Source of the DNA: Verrucomicrobiaceae bacterium | GTDB lineage: Bacteria; Verrucomicrobiota; Verrucomicrobiia; Verrucomicrobiales; Verrucomicrobiaceae | Direction: 5' to 3' | Length of the DNA stretch: 64,000 nucleotides | NCBI GenBank assembly: GCA_947466075.1 | Contig: CANIBP010000001.1 | Location: forward strand, 248,001-312,000 | Part shown: piece after piece, positions 7,586 to 16,813 of the stretch | Numbering within the stretch: position 1 is the stretch's first letter | How the letters are laid out: the number at the start of each line of letters is the position of its first letter | Made by a program: the position numbers and the translations under genes | Notes under the pieces: model-generated | What the model was told of the DNA's origin: nothing | What the model saw: the letters and a program-made list of their open reading frames with translations, nothing else | Database searches by the model: none

Positions 7586-8357
7586 ACCGCAAATTCACCG
7601 CGCCACCGTCGATCTGATAAGAACTGCCGGTGACGAAGGACGCCTCGTCGCTGCACAGATATAACGCGAGTGATGCAATCTCCTCCGGCTTGGCCATGCG
7701 GCCGATGGGTTGGGCTTCGCTAAGCTTTTGGAACATCTCGGCTTCCTGGCCGGGATAGGTTTTCGCCAAATACCCATCGACAAAAGGTGTGTGGACGCGT
7801 GCCGGGGCGATGCAGTTGCAGCGGATGCCCTGCTTGATGAAATCCTTCGCAATTGAGTAGGTCATCATCAAGACAGCCCCCTTCGTCATCGAATACGCAA
7901 AACGATCCGCCAGACCCATCTGCGCCGCGATGGAGCACATGTTGAGGATCACGCCCGCTTTTCGCTCGGTCATGTGAACCAGAGCGGCCTGCGCGCAGGC
8001 ATGCACGCCCTTGATGTTCACACGGTGCAGCCGGTCCATGTCTTCCTCCGCTGTGGTCAAAGCAGTGCCAATGTGCGCGATGCCCGCATTGTTGACGAGA
8101 ATGTCGATCTTGCCGTGCTGCTTCGCCACATCGTCAAAGATGGCTTTCACCTCGCCATAGCTGCCCACATCACATGCAGAGCCACGCGCACTGCCACCCG
8201 CGGCCTTGATTTGATCGACGGTGATCTGTGCTGAATCCTGTTTGAGATCGAGCACTTCGACATGAGCGCCTTGTTTGGCGAAAAGAACGGCGATTGCCTG
8301 ACCGATGCCTGATCCGGCTCCGGTGATGATGACGGTTTTGTTGGCGAGTGAGAACAT
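7584..8357 (-). CDS. Short-chain dehydrogenase/reductase
   Basis: This is a 257-residue classical SDR. The cofactor motif TGAGSGIGQ is at about 12-20, NNAG at 89-92, Ser142, and YSMTK with Tyr155 and Lys159 forming the catalytic set. The Asp in VLDLKQ after beta-2 points to NAD(H) rather than NADP(H). The sequence ends in the usual VTGSSYQIDGG. The substrate cannot be read from sequence; sugar, polyol or 3-hydroxyacyl compounds are possible. It is a single gene, facing the oxidoreductase across a shared terminator, with hflX upstream on the same strand. Confidence 0.85.
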   Translation of the reverse strand: MFSLANKTVIITGAGSGIGQAIAVLFAKQGAHVEVLDLKQDSAQITVDQIKAAGGSARGSACDVGSYGEVKAIFDDVAKQHGKIDILVNNAGIAHIGTALTTAEEDMDRLHRVNIKGVHACAQAALVHMTERKAGVILNMCSIAAQMGLADRFAYSMTKGAVLMMTYSIAKDFIKQGIRCNCIAPARVHTPFVDGYLAKTYPGQEAEMFQKLSEAQPIGRMAKPEEIASLALYLCSDEASFVTGSSYQIDGGAVNLR

Positions 8358-8390
8358 GAGTGGGAGAAAACTGCGGTCGGCGGCCTTTTT

Positions 8391-9722
8391 TTACTTCTTT
8401 CCTTTGTTTCGGGCGGCGGATTCCACAAAACCGGGAACAAAGCCCGCGAACCGGCTTTCGAAGCGCTTCGGGATCACGCATTGAATCACCGCACGACCGC
8501 TTTCGTAGTCTTCGGTGAGCACCTTGCCCTCCTGATGTGCCAGGGCGACGAGATCCATACGATCCAGCGGCAGATCCAGTTCAAGACGCACCACGCGGTC
8601 GATCAAAAATTCGTCCAAGCGATGCAGCAGATCGTCCATCCCCTGCCCGGTCTTCACTGAAATGGCCAGGGCTTCAGGAAACTCACGTCGCAGTTCCATC
8701 AGCCGCGCATCATCCACCAGATCGACTTTGTTTAGCACCAGCAGCACACGCTTGTCGCCCGCACCGAGTTCACCGAGCACCTTCGTGGTGGTTTTATAAA
8801 AATCGACGGCCTGCATGGAGCTGGCGTCGATGACATGGATGAGAAAATCCGCCTGTGTGGCCTCTTCCAGCGTCGCACGGAAGGATTGCACCAGATCGTG
8901 CGGCAGATTGCGAATGAAACCAACGGTGTCTGTTACGAGCAGTGCCTGGCCATCGGGCAATTCCATGCGTCGCGTGGTCGTATCCAGCGTGGCAAAGAGC
9001 TTGTTCTCCACATAAGCGTCAGCGGCGGTGAGTTTGTTCAGCAGCGAAGACTTGCCTGCGTTGGTGTAGCCGACGATGGCCACATGCGGTACAAACACTC
9101 GCGTGCGATCCTTGCGCATCGTGTCACGCTGCTTTTTCACGTCTTCGAGATCGGCACGCAGTTTATCGAGTCGCTTGCTGGCTAGACGACGGTCCACTTC
9201 GAGCTGCGTTTCACCTTCACCACGCGCCGCACCGGCGCCACCCTGACCACCACCTGCACCACCGCCTTGTCGGTCCAAGTGCGCCCACATGCGCGTCAGT
9301 CGTGGAATCGAATACTCCATCCGCGCCAGTTCCACCTGCAGCCGCGCTTCACGCGTCTTGGCACGCATGTTGAAAATATCGAGAATGACCTCATGGCGGT
9401 CGATCACGCATATATTGCCCTCGCTTTCCCACGCCCGTTGCTGTCCGGGACTAAGTTCATTGTCCCACACAATGCAGTCGGCGCCGATGTCCTTCGCCTG
9501 CTTCATCAGTTCCGCCGCCTTGCCGCTGCCGATGAGATAGCGGGCCGTGTGCTCGCGGGAAAAGACGAGTTCTTTGCCGATGATGTTGATGCCCAGCGTT
9601 GTCACCAGTTCGGCCAGCTCTTCGAGCAAATCGAAGCCCTCCTGCTTGTTGCGGCGGTCGAAGTAGGCCCCGATGAGGAAGGCGTTCTCGACCATGTTGG
9701 GTTTTTCGCGAATGTCGAACAT
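8391..9722 (-). CDS. hflX: GTPase HflX, ribosome-associated
   Basis: This encodes 443 residues from ATG 9722 (MFDIREKPNMVENAFLIGAY). An N-terminal HflX domain comes first, then a glycine-rich linker (GGGAGGGQGGAGAARGEGE) and coiled helix. The G domain follows with G1 GYTNAGKSSLLN, G2 ATLDTTTR, G3 DTVGF and G4 NKVD. HflX splits stalled or hibernating ribosomes in the cytosol. The frame is open further upstream to 9920, but that would overlap the divergent lipoprotein gene and lacks family similarity, so the shorter start is used. Confidence 0.93.
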   Translation of the reverse strand: MFDIREKPNMVENAFLIGAYFDRRNKQEGFDLLEELAELVTTLGINIIGKELVFSREHTARYLIGSGKAAELMKQAKDIGADCIVWDNELSPGQQRAWESEGNICVIDRHEVILDIFNMRAKTREARLQVELARMEYSIPRLTRMWAHLDRQGGGAGGGQGGAGAARGEGETQLEVDRRLASKRLDKLRADLEDVKKQRDTMRKDRTRVFVPHVAIVGYTNAGKSSLLNKLTAADAYVENKLFATLDTTTRRMELPDGQALLVTDTVGFIRNLPHDLVQSFRATLEEATQADFLIHVIDASSMQAVDFYKTTTKVLGELGAGDKRVLLVLNKVDLVDDARLMELRREFPEALAISVKTGQGMDDLLHRLDEFLIDRVVRLELDLPLDRMDLVALAHQEGKVLTEDYESGRAVIQCVIPKRFESRFAGFVPGFVESAARNKGKK

Positions 9723-9785
9723 CACGCGATCATGGAGAGCGTCGGCGTATTGCCAAGCTGCGTATTCCATGCCATGAACACTCAC

Positions 9786-10277
9786 ATGACACGCCGCCTC
9801 CTTTTCATCAGCCTCTGCCTCGGTCTCGCCGCCTGCGACTCCTCCGACACGGCTCCCCTGCCCCTCAATCTCTATGAATGCGATGCTGGTGAGACCGCGC
9901 TGCGTCATCTCATCACCCAACTGCCCGATCTGAACCCCAGTGTTGCCAAAAGCTACGCCATCGTGCTCGGTGAAATCAACCGCGACGGCATGACTCCCGC
10001 CAGCGATGGCTTCACCAAACGCTTCAGCGATCTAAAGCTCAAATTCATCAACGCGCAGAACCTCAAGGACATCGACCCCGACCACACCATCGTCGATGCC
10101 GAAACCCGCCTTGCCGCATTCATTCTCCAACTCCGCAAACTCCAATCCACCAGCGCCACCACCTGGGACGCTGAAGTAGGCTGGAGCTACAAAAAGGAAT
10201 TCGGCCGCCTCAAGCTGCGCATCGAAGTCAAAGACGGCAAGGCGCGTGTCGTTGGCGAAGAGAAAGTCGGCACTTGA
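9786..10277 (+). CDS. Small predicted lipoprotein
   Basis: This 163-residue protein starts MTRRLLFISLCLGLAACDSS, a clear signal with lipobox LAAC. An ATG four codons upstream (9774) is also possible. The mature part is soluble: a helical region (ETALRHLITQL) and a C-terminal strand-rich segment ending near VGEEKVGT. No known family is recognised. It is divergent from hflX with about 60 bases between them, so the two may share a promoter region. Confidence 0.65.
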   Translation: MTRRLLFISLCLGLAACDSSDTAPLPLNLYECDAGETALRHLITQLPDLNPSVAKSYAIVLGEINRDGMTPASDGFTKRFSDLKLKFINAQNLKDIDPDHTIVDAETRLAAFILQLRKLQSTSATTWDAEVGWSYKKEFGRLKLRIEVKDGKARVVGEEKVGT

Positions 10278-10287
10278 GCCAAGAAGA

Positions 10288-10824
10288 TTACTTCAGTGCT
10301 CCTTCATCGTGATTGTCCACGTCAAGTTCGCGGACACGTTTGCGATCACGTTCGGCCTGAACGGCGGAGCGTAGTTTTTCGCGCACCTGTTCGGCTCCAG
10401 GAATGGCTCTCATGGCAACGGTGGGAGTGCTAGCGTCAGAGGTTACCATGGTGACGTTGCCTAGGCCGACTAGACGCAACATCAAGGGCTGCTCCATGGC
10501 GTAGTCCTTGACGCGATAGAGCTCTAGTTCATCCACACGCTTATTGAGGACACCGGTTCGCATGCGCAAACGCTGGGTCGTCAGCTCATAGGTGGTGCAT
10601 TTCGTGATCCACCAGCGTATGAGCCACATGACGAGCGGAATGATCAGAGCGAGGTAAGCCAAGCCGCCAGTGAAAACCGCAGGTATGGTGGCTGCGAAGG
10701 CAATGCCTACGGCGAGTAAAATACAAAGGAAGTAATACCAGAAGTGAATCCACTGAGAGGTGTGCCCGGTCCAAAGCACGGTTTCTGAGGCAGCGGGTGC
10801 GGTGGGAGAGTCGTCGGTAAGCAT
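10288..10824 (-). CDS. Membrane protein with bacterial PH domain (bPH2/YdbS type)
   Basis: This 178-residue protein has two closely spaced membrane helices (about 27-50 and 53-72) as a hairpin. A bPH2-type domain follows: YELTTQRLRMRTGVLNKRVDELELYRVKDYAMEQP, with the typical pattern of a basic strand then LYRVKD. The C-terminus is charged. Such proteins sit in the inner membrane with the PH fold in the cytosol; their biochemical role is poorly known. It is convergent with the lipoprotein gene at an 11-base spacing. Confidence 0.8.
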   Translation of the reverse strand: MLTDDSPTAPAASETVLWTGHTSQWIHFWYYFLCILLAVGIAFAATIPAVFTGGLAYLALIIPLVMWLIRWWITKCTTYELTTQRLRMRTGVLNKRVDELELYRVKDYAMEQPLMLRLVGLGNVTMVTSDASTPTVAMRAIPGAEQVREKLRSAVQAERDRKRVRELDVDNHDEGALK

Positions 10825-10863
10825 GGGTTGCAGGGTGTTTGAGTTGAGTGGGCGGTTGAAAAA

Positions 10864-11829
10864 TCAGAGCAGGGAGCGGATTTCTTCGAGCGCCTGCTTG
10901 GTGCGCTTGATGCCTTCGATCTCGGTGTGCTTATCGCCTTCGTATTCGATGCCGATGTAGCCGTTGTAACCGGCTTTGACGACGATGTCGATGAGGCGCT
11001 GGAAATCGAGGGTCATCTCGCGGCCTTCGCGTCGGTCTTCGGTGTAAAATTTGCCGGCACCGGTGTCCCAGTCGTAGGCCTTGGCGCTCATGCCTTTCTT
11101 CACCCATGGCATGAACTCACGCAGGCCCTTGTAGGGGTTGTATAGTTCGCCTTTGACACGGTCGGTGTAGAAGTTGCCAAAGTCAGGCAGGATGCCGACG
11201 CGGGCGTGATCGGCGGCTTTCATGACGCCGGTGAGCCAGAGGCCGTTGCTGGAAAGACCGCCGTGATTTTCAACGACGACGAACAGGCCGCGTTTGTCGC
11301 CTTCAACACAGAGACGATGCAAGCCATCGGCAGCGAGCTTCATCTGCTCCTCCGCGCTGAGTTTCGGATCGCTGGCGGCGTTCACGCGAATGCTGTGGCA
11401 GCCGAGCGTCGCAGCGGCATCGAGCCACTTGAGATGATTCTCGATGGTCTTCGCCCGCTTGGCTTCATCGGGGTCGCCGAGGTTGCCTTCGCGGTCGCAC
11501 ATGATGAGCAGGCCCTTCACGCCTTCGCCTTCCTGGCGCTGCTTCATTTCGCCGAGATAGGCGGCGTCCGCAGCCTTGTCGAAGAACATCTGATTTACAT
11601 ACTCGACGCCGTCGATGCCGAGGCTGCGGGCGATCTTGGCGAAATCGAGGTGCTCATGCGGCGCGGCGTTGCCTTTCTTGAACATGCCTTTGTTGAGCGA
11701 CCATTCGGCGAGCGAGATCTTAAACGCCGGCTCCTTGTCAGCAGCGATGACGTTGCGTAAACCTGCGGCGGCGATGGCCGCGGTGGCGAGTTGAAGAAAA
11801 TGGCGGCGGGAGGAGGGGGGAGTGCTCAT
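10864..11829 (-). CDS. Tat-exported sugar phosphate isomerase/epimerase-like TIM barrel protein
   Basis: This 321-residue protein starts MSTPPSSRRHFLQLATAAIAAAG, a twin-arginine signal (SRRHFLQ). The rest is an AP-endonuclease-2/xylose-isomerase-like TIM barrel. Probable metal ligands are the Glu in VVVENHGG, the Asp in ILPDFGNF, the His/Asp residues further on and the final Glu in GYIGIEYEG. These proteins isomerise or epimerise sugars or related acids; this one would work in the periplasm. It stands alone between the PH-domain gene and clpX. Confidence 0.83.
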   Translation of the reverse strand: MSTPPSSRRHFLQLATAAIAAAGLRNVIAADKEPAFKISLAEWSLNKGMFKKGNAAPHEHLDFAKIARSLGIDGVEYVNQMFFDKAADAAYLGEMKQRQEGEGVKGLLIMCDREGNLGDPDEAKRAKTIENHLKWLDAAATLGCHSIRVNAASDPKLSAEEQMKLAADGLHRLCVEGDKRGLFVVVENHGGLSSNGLWLTGVMKAADHARVGILPDFGNFYTDRVKGELYNPYKGLREFMPWVKKGMSAKAYDWDTGAGKFYTEDRREGREMTLDFQRLIDIVVKAGYNGYIGIEYEGDKHTEIEGIKRTKQALEEIRSLL

Positions 11830-11907
11830 GGGCGAATGGCACGCATTATGGCGTGCGATGCCACGAATGCTCCAGCAGAATTTTAGCCCCAGCTTTGTAA
11901 CAACGAC

Positions 11908-13197
11908 CTACGCCGCCTTGCGCTCGACCCGTTTGCGCAGCATCGCGGCGCGCTCGCCTTTGACGACGCCTTCGTTGATGGTGACGCCGCGCACATCCAT
12001 GCGGCTGGGCACGTCATACATGACATCGAGCATGATGCGCTCGAAAATGCTGCGCAGACCGCGTGCGCCGGTGCCGCGCGTGACGGCTTCCTTCGCCATG
12101 GCCAGCATGGCATCGCGCGTGATGGAAAGCTCGACACCGTCCATGTGCATGAGCTTGGCATACTGCTTGATGAGCGCATTTTTTGGCTCGGTGAGCACGC
12201 GCATGAGTTCTTGCTCGGTGAGCGCTTCCAGAGAACAAATCACAGGCAGACGACCGATAAATTCCGGGATCAGACCAAACGAGAGTAAATCTTCGGGCTC
12301 CACTTCGGACCTGATTTTCACCTGCTCCTCCGGTTTGTCGTGTGAATTGACAAAACCCATCGTTTTGCGACCACGACGGCGCTCCATGAGCTTGTCGAGG
12401 CCAACAAACGCCCCACCGCAGATGAACAGAATGTTCTCCGTATTCACCTGGATATACTCCTGCTGCGGATGCTTGCGCCCACCCTGCGGTGGCACGTTGC
12501 ACACGGTGCCTTCAATGATCTTCAATAGCGCCTGCTGCACACCCTCACCCGAGACATCCCGCGTGATGCTCACGTTCTCCGTCTTGCGGCCAATTTTGTC
12601 GATCTCGTCGATGTACACGATGCCCATCTCGGCACGCGAGACATCGTAATCGGCGGCCTGAAGCAGCCGTAGGATGATGTTTTCGACATCTTCGCCGACG
12701 TAACCGGCCTCCGTGAGCGTGGTGGCATCCGCGATGCTAAACGGCACGTTCAAAATGCGGGCGAGCGTCTTGGCGAGTAAGGTCTTGCCGCAGCCAGTGG
12801 GGCCGAGAAGCAGCACGTTGCTCTTCTCGATCTCGACATCATGCGGATCGGGCAGTGTGGCTGTAATTTTTTTCTGGGCGCTGCTGCTACGGGCGGCTTG
12901 CTGCTGCGTGTGCAGGAGGCGCTTGTAGTGATTGTGTACCGCGACGCTGAGCACCTTCTTCGCCTGTGGCTGACCGATGACATGCTGATCGAGCAGTGCG
13001 GCGATGTCTGCCGGACGTGGCACCAGCAAAGACGGCCCGCCCTCAGAATCCTGCGAGGACTCCTTGTCGAGGATGTTTTTACAAACGTGGATGCAGTTGT
13101 CGCAAATGTACACACCTGGCCCAGCGATGAGCTTTTTCACCTCCGCATGGCTTTTGCCGCAGAAGGAACAGAGAGTGACGTTGGAACCGCGAGCCAT
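11908..13197 (-). CDS. clpX: ATP-dependent Clp protease ATP-binding subunit ClpX
   Basis: This 429-residue protein is full length for ClpX. The N-terminal zinc finger has CSFCGKSH and CDNCIHVC (about 10-40). The AAA+ domain has Walker [16 protein letters not shown], the pore loop GYVGED, Walker [11 protein letters not shown], and the sensor/arginine region in [10 protein letters not shown]. ClpX unfolds tagged proteins for ClpP in the cytosol. No clpP or tig lies next to it here, unlike the common tig-clpP-clpX order. The C-terminus is rich in Lys/Arg. Confidence 0.96.
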   Translation of the reverse strand: MARGSNVTLCSFCGKSHAEVKKLIAGPGVYICDNCIHVCKNILDKESSQDSEGGPSLLVPRPADIAALLDQHVIGQPQAKKVLSVAVHNHYKRLLHTQQQAARSSSAQKKITATLPDPHDVEIEKSNVLLLGPTGCGKTLLAKTLARILNVPFSIADATTLTEAGYVGEDVENIILRLLQAADYDVSRAEMGIVYIDEIDKIGRKTENVSITRDVSGEGVQQALLKIIEGTVCNVPPQGGRKHPQQEYIQVNTENILFICGGAFVGLDKLMERRRGRKTMGFVNSHDKPEEQVKIRSEVEPEDLLSFGLIPEFIGRLPVICSLEALTEQELMRVLTEPKNALIKQYAKLMHMDGVELSITRDAMLAMAKEAVTRGTGARGLRSIFERIMLDVMYDVPSRMDVRGVTINEGVVKGERAAMLRKRVERKAA

Positions 13198-13242
13198 GAT
13201 TTTTTTGGAGTGTGTGAATGTCGCACGAAAGCGTGAGTGCCG

Positions 13243-13833
13243 TCAAGGCATCGCTTCAACAGAACTTAATACGACCTGTCCTTGGCCATTCCGTTCGTAA
13301 CGAGCGTTGATTATTAATCCCGCCGGGGCGCGGGCGGTCAAAATGTGGTCACGTCTGTCCCACTCATGGCCGTGAACACGCTCAAGTTGATCCCACGCCG
13401 TGATGCCGAGACCGTGAATCACCGCACCTGACGGCACTGGCGCTTCATCCATGATCCAAGCAGCCGGCACGATGGCTTTTAGCGCCGTAAAGTGCTGCTG
13501 ACGCAATTCACTGCTCCAAAACGAACGCAGCGCCGGCAGATGCAGCAGCGCATGCTCTATAGGCGATTCTACCAGCGCCATACTGCCGTCAGAAATCCGA
13601 ATTCCTTCCGAAATGACATCAAACGTTAGCTTCCACTCTAGCTCATTGGCGGCTGCTTTAGTCGTGGGTAGCCAACGCGCTAAAAAATCACCCAAAGCAC
13701 CGGTGATGCGCCCCTTGCTGACTCGCGCTTGCAATACCTCCCGAGCATTTTCCCAGCGCAAGACGCGATAACCCGCTGATTCGATCGCCTCTCGATGGAT
13801 GCGTGGCAATTGCTCCAGCTGGATATGGTTCAT
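13243..13833 (-). CDS. Protein of unknown function
   Basis: This encodes about 196 residues from ATG 13833 (MNHIQLEQLPRIHREAIESAGY). It looks soluble and mixed alpha/beta, with no signal peptide and no motif I recognise. One stretch (SPIEHALLHLPALRSFWSSELRQQHFTAL) is helical. The frame continues upstream to 13890, but that extension enters the promoter region of the divergent pseudopilin gene. Its coding nature rests on open length and codon pattern. Confidence 0.55.
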   Translation of the reverse strand: MNHIQLEQLPRIHREAIESAGYRVLRWENAREVLQARVSKGRITGALGDFLARWLPTTKAAANELEWKLTFDVISEGIRISDGSMALVESPIEHALLHLPALRSFWSSELRQQHFTALKAIVPAAWIMDEAPVPSGAVIHGLGITAWDQLERVHGHEWDRRDHILTARAPAGLIINARYERNGQGQVVLSSVEAMP

Positions 13834-13917
13834 GCGTATGGGTGTCCTAGACTCAGAAGCCCAAAGATTCAAAACGAGACATTGCGTCAATTGGTAACTT
13901 ATGGTAATTATAAAGAC

Positions 13918-14337
13918 ATGTTACTCGTTTCCAGCATCCTGCGCACCCGTTCCTCATCTCGAGGCATTGGTGGTTTTTCGCTGCTGGAGATGCTCGTCGT
14001 GATCTGCTTGATCGGCATCGTTGCTGCCGTGGCCGTCGGCTGGTACGGAGGGGCGCACAGAGATTTGATTGAGCGCGTGACCAACCAGCGCAATGCGCAG
14101 GAAATCGTTTCACTTGGCGTCTGTGCAACCGTCAGCGGTGCAGATTTTGTTGTGCCAGGCAACAAGCAAGCCACCGTTGAAAACCTCATCGCCGGCACCG
14201 TGGGTCGGCACGGCATTTGGAAAGGCAAAACCTTCCGGCTTACGAGCATGCAACTCGATGCCCTCCCCAAAGCACTCCCCTTTGTGAAATTCGACGCCGG
14301 TCTGCTGCTTTACGAGCCCTCCGGCGGCCAACTCTGA
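13918..14337 (+). CDS. Pseudopilin-like protein with type IV prepilin leader
   Basis: This 139-residue protein starts MLLVSSILRTRSSSRGIGGFSLLEMLVVICLIGIVAAVAVGW. This is a class III prepilin signal: a basic leader, cleavage after Gly before FSLLE, Glu at +5, then a hydrophobic helix. PilD-type peptidase would cleave and methylate it. The mature domain is short (about 100 residues) and has no pilin disulphide pair. No assembly ATPase or secretin lies nearby, so it is an orphan minor pseudopilin. It is divergent from the unknown gene at 13243-13833. Confidence 0.75.
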   Translation: MLLVSSILRTRSSSRGIGGFSLLEMLVVICLIGIVAAVAVGWYGGAHRDLIERVTNQRNAQEIVSLGVCATVSGADFVVPGNKQATVENLIAGTVGRHGIWKGKTFRLTSMQLDALPKALPFVKFDAGLLLYEPSGGQL

Positions 14338-14343
14338 GCCAAT

Positions 14344-15117
14344 TCAGTCGGCTTTGACTTCCAAGATCAGCGTGGCAGGCAGTTTTAGCGCCTCCGCAGC
14401 ATTCTTTGCCGCCGTCTCGTCCGGAAAAATCACCACGATCTCACGGATGCCACTCTGGGCTTGGGGTGTCGGCTCCTTCAAAATCCACTGCTTTACAAAC
14501 TTAGCCACAGACTGCCGGCTAGCCTCGCGCACACTACGAAGCTTGCTTGGCGCCCCTGCACGCGCTTCGAGAATCGCAGTCAGGCCCTTCTCAAGCGTCG
14601 CCAGATTTTCCACCGCGTTGAAGCGCATCCAGCCCGCAGCGGATTTTTTCTCCATCGTCTCGGTTCGAATCGCTGGCGGCAGCGATGGCCGGATGAGCGG
14701 TGCCACAACGATGCAGCGCCCATCCTGAACCTCCAGATGCCACTCTTCGGACAGCTTCAAATGGTAGCGATAGAACACCATGCTGCGGATTTCGGACTCC
14801 GTGGTCCCAAGGTAAACCACATCAAACAGCGTCTTTGAGTCGAACTTCGTGATCGTCTCCTCGCTCTCCAATGTCGCCAGTTCCAGCACGTCACCATTGG
14901 TCGAAGCGATGCGTTTCACATTCTCACGGAATACCTCAGTGATAGTCTGCTTTTGAAAATGCTCCGCAAGCCACTTGAGGCCAAAGCCCGAATCCACCAC
15001 TTTCCAAAACACGATCCCGCCAATGATAACGGCGGCAAGAAAGGTCAGCGCCATTGTGGCAAAGCATCCGAGCCTGCGACGTGGAGCAGGAGAGGGTGTG
15101 GCATTAAGTTCAGACAT
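14344..15117 (-). CDS. Single-pass membrane protein of unknown function
   Basis: This encodes 257 residues from ATG 15117 (MSELNATPSPAPRRRLGC). One membrane helix (about 29-50, MALTFLAAVIIGGIVFW) is followed by a large soluble domain that should lie in the periplasm. The pattern ELATLESEETITKFDSKTLF recalls DUF4230 proteins, but I am not certain. It is convergent with the pseudopilin gene, six bases apart. A longer frame to 15144 is possible. Confidence 0.6.
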   Translation of the reverse strand: MSELNATPSPAPRRRLGCFATMALTFLAAVIIGGIVFWKVVDSGFGLKWLAEHFQKQTITEVFRENVKRIASTNGDVLELATLESEETITKFDSKTLFDVVYLGTTESEIRSMVFYRYHLKLSEEWHLEVQDGRCIVVAPLIRPSLPPAIRTETMEKKSAAGWMRFNAVENLATLEKGLTAILEARAGAPSKLRSVREASRQSVAKFVKQWILKEPTPQAQSGIREIVVIFPDETAAKNAAEALKLPATLILEVKAD

Positions 15118-15289
15118 GACGCAACGAACATGCCCTGCGCGCACGCACTGCCAAACACGAATCTGGCGAAACTTACTGCATGCGCTGCCAGTGGGTCATG
15201 TCGAGATTAGGGGGTAATAATAGGCCTTGATTGATCACCTTCCGTGGTGGCATCTTTGCTGCTGTCACAGGACAGTCTCCCTCCCGGCC

Positions 15290-16762
15290 ATGAAATCTCC
15301 GCCCCGCTCCCTCCCTGCCCGCTTCATCTGCGGCGGCAGTCTTGTGCCCATTCTCATTGTCGTTGCAGCGCTTGCGCTCAGCACCGCTATCTTCTTTTTG
15401 TTTACCAAGAAAAAGATGCTGGCAAAGCAAGACGCCGCACCACCAGTGGTGGCGGATGCCAAAACTACCGCGCCGGGCAAGGAAGCTGCCAAGGACGCAC
15501 CATCGAGCACTCCTACGCCCGTCACGCCGCCGAAACCAGCGCCAGCGATGCCTGCTCCAACTCCTGTTGCCTTTGGCTTTGCCCGCCCGCTTGATCTTGG
15601 CAAGCAACTCGTCCGCAGCCTCGCCACGGGTGACTTTACCACTGCTGGCAAGCTCGCAGCCACTGCCGATGCCGCGCAGTCGGACAGCGCCACGAAGCTG
15701 TTTGAAAAACTGGCAAGCATGGGCTTCAAGCCCGGCACAGAGGACCAGGTGGAACTCCTCGGCCTCGTCGAAAACCGCACCCGCATCGCCGTTCCCTTCA
15801 CCAAGCCCGGCACCAACGAGATGGTTCGCATCCAGCTTGATCTCGAACGTGACGAGCGCATGGGCTGGAAGATCGCCAAGGCCACGCTGCCGAAGGAAAT
15901 GAGCAGCGCCATCGCTGGGATGCCTGCCATGATCTCCCCTGCTGCTGGCATGCCACCTCCTGCACCCGGCACGCTCGCGCCTGCCGCACCGATGAAGCAG
16001 CTTTTCACCGTCGAGGACGGTACAGACGCACTCGCTTTTGCCAGCGACTTCGTACGTCTGCTCCTGAAACATGATTTCGCCGCCGCCCGTGCCTTTGTGG
16101 ATGATGCCAAAGTACCAGTCGAACGCCTCGTTGGCCTCTGCATCGTGTTTGAAGAAGGCCAGTATGCACTGAACACCAGCAAGCCACTCATCGTCACCAT
16201 CGCCAATCCCGAAGTTTCCTGGGTCATCGCCCAAGTGCAATCAGAAGCGCTGCAGCAGAACACCGAGTTTGGCGTCGAGCTCAAGCGCGGCGACATCGCG
16301 CAGCCATGGAAGGTCGTCGGCCTAAACCTCTCCGATATCCTCGGTGCCTTCGCCAAAAACGCCTCCAAGCTTGGCGTGCCTTACACGCCCATCGTGAAGA
16401 ACCCGAAAGGTGGCGAATCGCTCGCGCTCTACTTTGAATACGACCGTGCTGAGTTGCATCCGCGGGCCTTAAAGCAGCTCGAGGTCATCTCTGCACTGAT
16501 GCGTTCTGACCACTCCAAAAAACTGCGAATTGCTGGCCACACGGACGAAAAAGGCCGGGACGATTATAATGTAGGTCTTTCCCGGGGTCGTGCCGAGGCT
16601 GTGAAAAAGCAACTCGTCGCGCTCGGCGTTCCGGCTGATCAGGTGGTGACCACCGGCTTGGGCAAAGCGCAGCCGCTCAGCCCCAATAAAAAATCTGACG
16701 GCACCGACGATCCTGAAGGCCGCAGCCACAACCGTCGCGCAGAGATCTATCTCGATTTCTAA
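15290..16762 (+). CDS. OmpA-family C-terminal-domain membrane protein
   Basis: This 490-residue protein has one N-terminal membrane helix (LVPILIVVAALALSTAIFFLF), then an Ala/Pro-rich linker. Two similar soluble regions with DUF-like folds follow (about 95-200 and 235-360). The C-terminus is an OmpA-like domain: YFEYDRAELHPRALKQLEVI, AGHTDEKGRDDYNVGLSRGRAEAV and SHNRRAEIYL, the peptidoglycan-binding pattern. It would be an inner-membrane-anchored periplasmic protein reaching the cell wall. The two middle regions may be an internal duplication. The start is ATG 15290. Confidence 0.8.
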   Translation: MKSPPRSLPARFICGGSLVPILIVVAALALSTAIFFLFTKKKMLAKQDAAPPVVADAKTTAPGKEAAKDAPSSTPTPVTPPKPAPAMPAPTPVAFGFARPLDLGKQLVRSLATGDFTTAGKLAATADAAQSDSATKLFEKLASMGFKPGTEDQVELLGLVENRTRIAVPFTKPGTNEMVRIQLDLERDERMGWKIAKATLPKEMSSAIAGMPAMISPAAGMPPPAPGTLAPAAPMKQLFTVEDGTDALAFASDFVRLLLKHDFAAARAFVDDAKVPVERLVGLCIVFEEGQYALNTSKPLIVTIANPEVSWVIAQVQSEALQQNTEFGVELKRGDIAQPWKVVGLNLSDILGAFAKNASKLGVPYTPIVKNPKGGESLALYFEYDRAELHPRALKQLEVISALMRSDHSKKLRIAGHTDEKGRDDYNVGLSRGRAEAVKKQLVALGVPADQVVTTGLGKAQPLSPNKKSDGTDDPEGRSHNRRAEIYLDF

Positions 16763-16813
16763 TTCTTCGACGTGCCTTGCACCGTTGTCGCGTCCGCCTA
16801 ATCTGGCGCACGC

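Noticed and set aside
9723..9920. 66-residue N-terminal extension of HflX
   Set aside because: It would run into the divergent lipoprotein gene and looks like the antisense of its signal peptide.
15173..16368. Two long minus-strand frames opposite the OmpA-domain gene
   Set aside because: The plus-strand protein carries a complete OmpA motif set; the antisense frames are low-complexity Ala/Gly/Arg text.
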